Source of the DNA: Pseudomonadota bacterium
Lineage (GTDB): Bacteria > Myxococcota_A > Polyangia > Fen-1088
NCBI GenBank assembly: GCA_017881285.1
Contig: JADGRD010000214.1
Span: 1-6,401 of the forward strand
Direction: 5' to 3'
Length of the DNA stretch: 6,401 bases
Both the position numbers and the translations under genes were made by a program. The notes beneath the pieces were generated by a model. It did not search any database. It saw only the letters and a list, made by a program, of their open reading frames with translations, and was not told the DNA's origin. The stretch's first letter is position 1, and each line of letters begins with the position of its first letter. Positions 5,983 to 6,401 of the stretch are shown here, in pieces.

Positions 5983-6401
5983 CTATTTGGCTTCAGCGCT
6001 GTCCGTGCGCCGCCAGCGCAGGCTGAGCAGCGATTCGAGGAGCACGACCAAAATCAAGATCGCCGAGAGGGCGTGCCACAGCTCGACTCGGTGCGTGGGC
6101 GGCTTGGCCCCGGGACGCGCCGCCGCCACGCGATCGGGGCGTTTCTCCGGTGCTAGTCGCGCCGGATCCGACTCGCGCGGGTCGAGGTTGACCGCGAAAT
6201 CTTGGGCCGGTTGCGCCGCAAAGCTACCGTCTGCGCCCGCCCCCCGTACGTGATAGAGGCCAATCTGGTCGGTGCCGGCGAAGACCACGCTGCGGGCGGA
6301 GCCGCCCGGCTCGCGCTTGCCCACCCAGACCGAACCGTCGGGACACCGGACCTCAAGTGTGTGCACGTCGCCGGCGAAGGCGAGCCCGCGCGCCTCGCCC
6401 A
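5983..6401 (-). CDS. C-terminal end of a BatA/VWA-like membrane protein (partial)
   Basis: The frame is open to the right edge, so the N-terminal and most of the protein are outside the window; about 139 residues are visible. A GTG at 6366 is only an internal codon. The visible part has a beta-rich segment with GTDQIGLYHVRG, then FAVNLDPRESDPARL, a junction I recognise from large membrane proteins with BatA (aerotolerance regulator) N-terminal and von Willebrand-like domains. A proline/arginine-rich linker follows, then one transmembrane helix (LWHALSAILILVVLLESLLSL) and a short basic tail RWRR, which by the positive-inside rule is cytoplasmic. The strand-rich part is therefore extracytoplasmic. 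No metal-binding or catalytic motif lies in the visible portion. It ends 77 bp before the Hsp20 start on the same strand, but Hsp20 has its own strong translation signal. The function is uncertain. Confidence 0.75.
   Translation of the reverse strand, partial: GEARGLAFAGDVHTLEVRCPDGSVWVGKREPGGSARSVVFAGTDQIGLYHVRGAGADGSFAAQPAQDFAVNLDPRESDPARLAPEKRPDRVAAARPGAKPPTHRVELWHALSAILILVVLLESLLSLRWRRTDSAEAK

Overview
The window is GC-rich DNA from a bacterium. The gene content suggests a deltaproteobacterial or myxobacterial-type lineage. The best taxonomic hint is the first gene, which I recall as a TIGR04552-type protein typical of Myxococcota and relatives. Other support comes from the high-GC codon use, orphan NarL-type response regulators and a zinc-ribbon rhomboid. 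I cannot name the species. No RNA gene, CRISPR array, transposase or plasmid function is visible.

Layout of the left half (+ strand, 1-2666). A 5'-truncated conserved protein (1-927) carries a pattern of residues resembling a RelA/SpoT nucleotidyltransferase core. It is followed by a 441-bp gene-free stretch with two copies of a palindromic repeat (921-1009 and 1002-1146). Next is a complete NarL/FixJ-family response regulator (receiver plus LuxR-type HTH, 1369-2001), then a third copy of the same repeat (2008-2170). A stand-alone receiver-domain protein (2289-2666) closes the block. No histidine kinase is present, so both regulators are orphans within the window. The stop of the stand-alone receiver abuts a 158-bp, almost perfectly symmetric inverted-repeat element (2666-2823). 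It is flanked by TA and sits in a CTAG context, like a MITE of the IS630/Tc1-mariner kind.

Layout of the right half. A rhomboid intramembrane protease with an N-terminal zinc ribbon (2830-3879, - strand) converges on the receiver gene. It is divergent, across 89 bp, from a small secreted DUF2845-type protein (3969-4334, + strand). That gene ends 5 bp from the stop of a YchF-like P-loop NTPase with a C-terminal TGS/DUF933 region (4340-5392, - strand). Upstream of the NTPase on the same strand are a small heat-shock protein (5432-5905) and the C-terminal end of a membrane-anchored BatA/VWA-like protein that runs off the window (5983-6401).

How the genes relate. The two receivers look like neighbouring members of phosphorelay signalling. 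The Hsp20 and YchF-like genes are co-oriented with a 39-bp gap and may be co-transcribed; both families are linked to stress or proteostasis. The most unusual content is non-coding: two unrelated palindromic repeat families occupy the 3' ends of all three forward-strand genes on the left. The strongest protein-level hypothesis is that the first gene encodes a divergent alarmone-synthetase-like enzyme.
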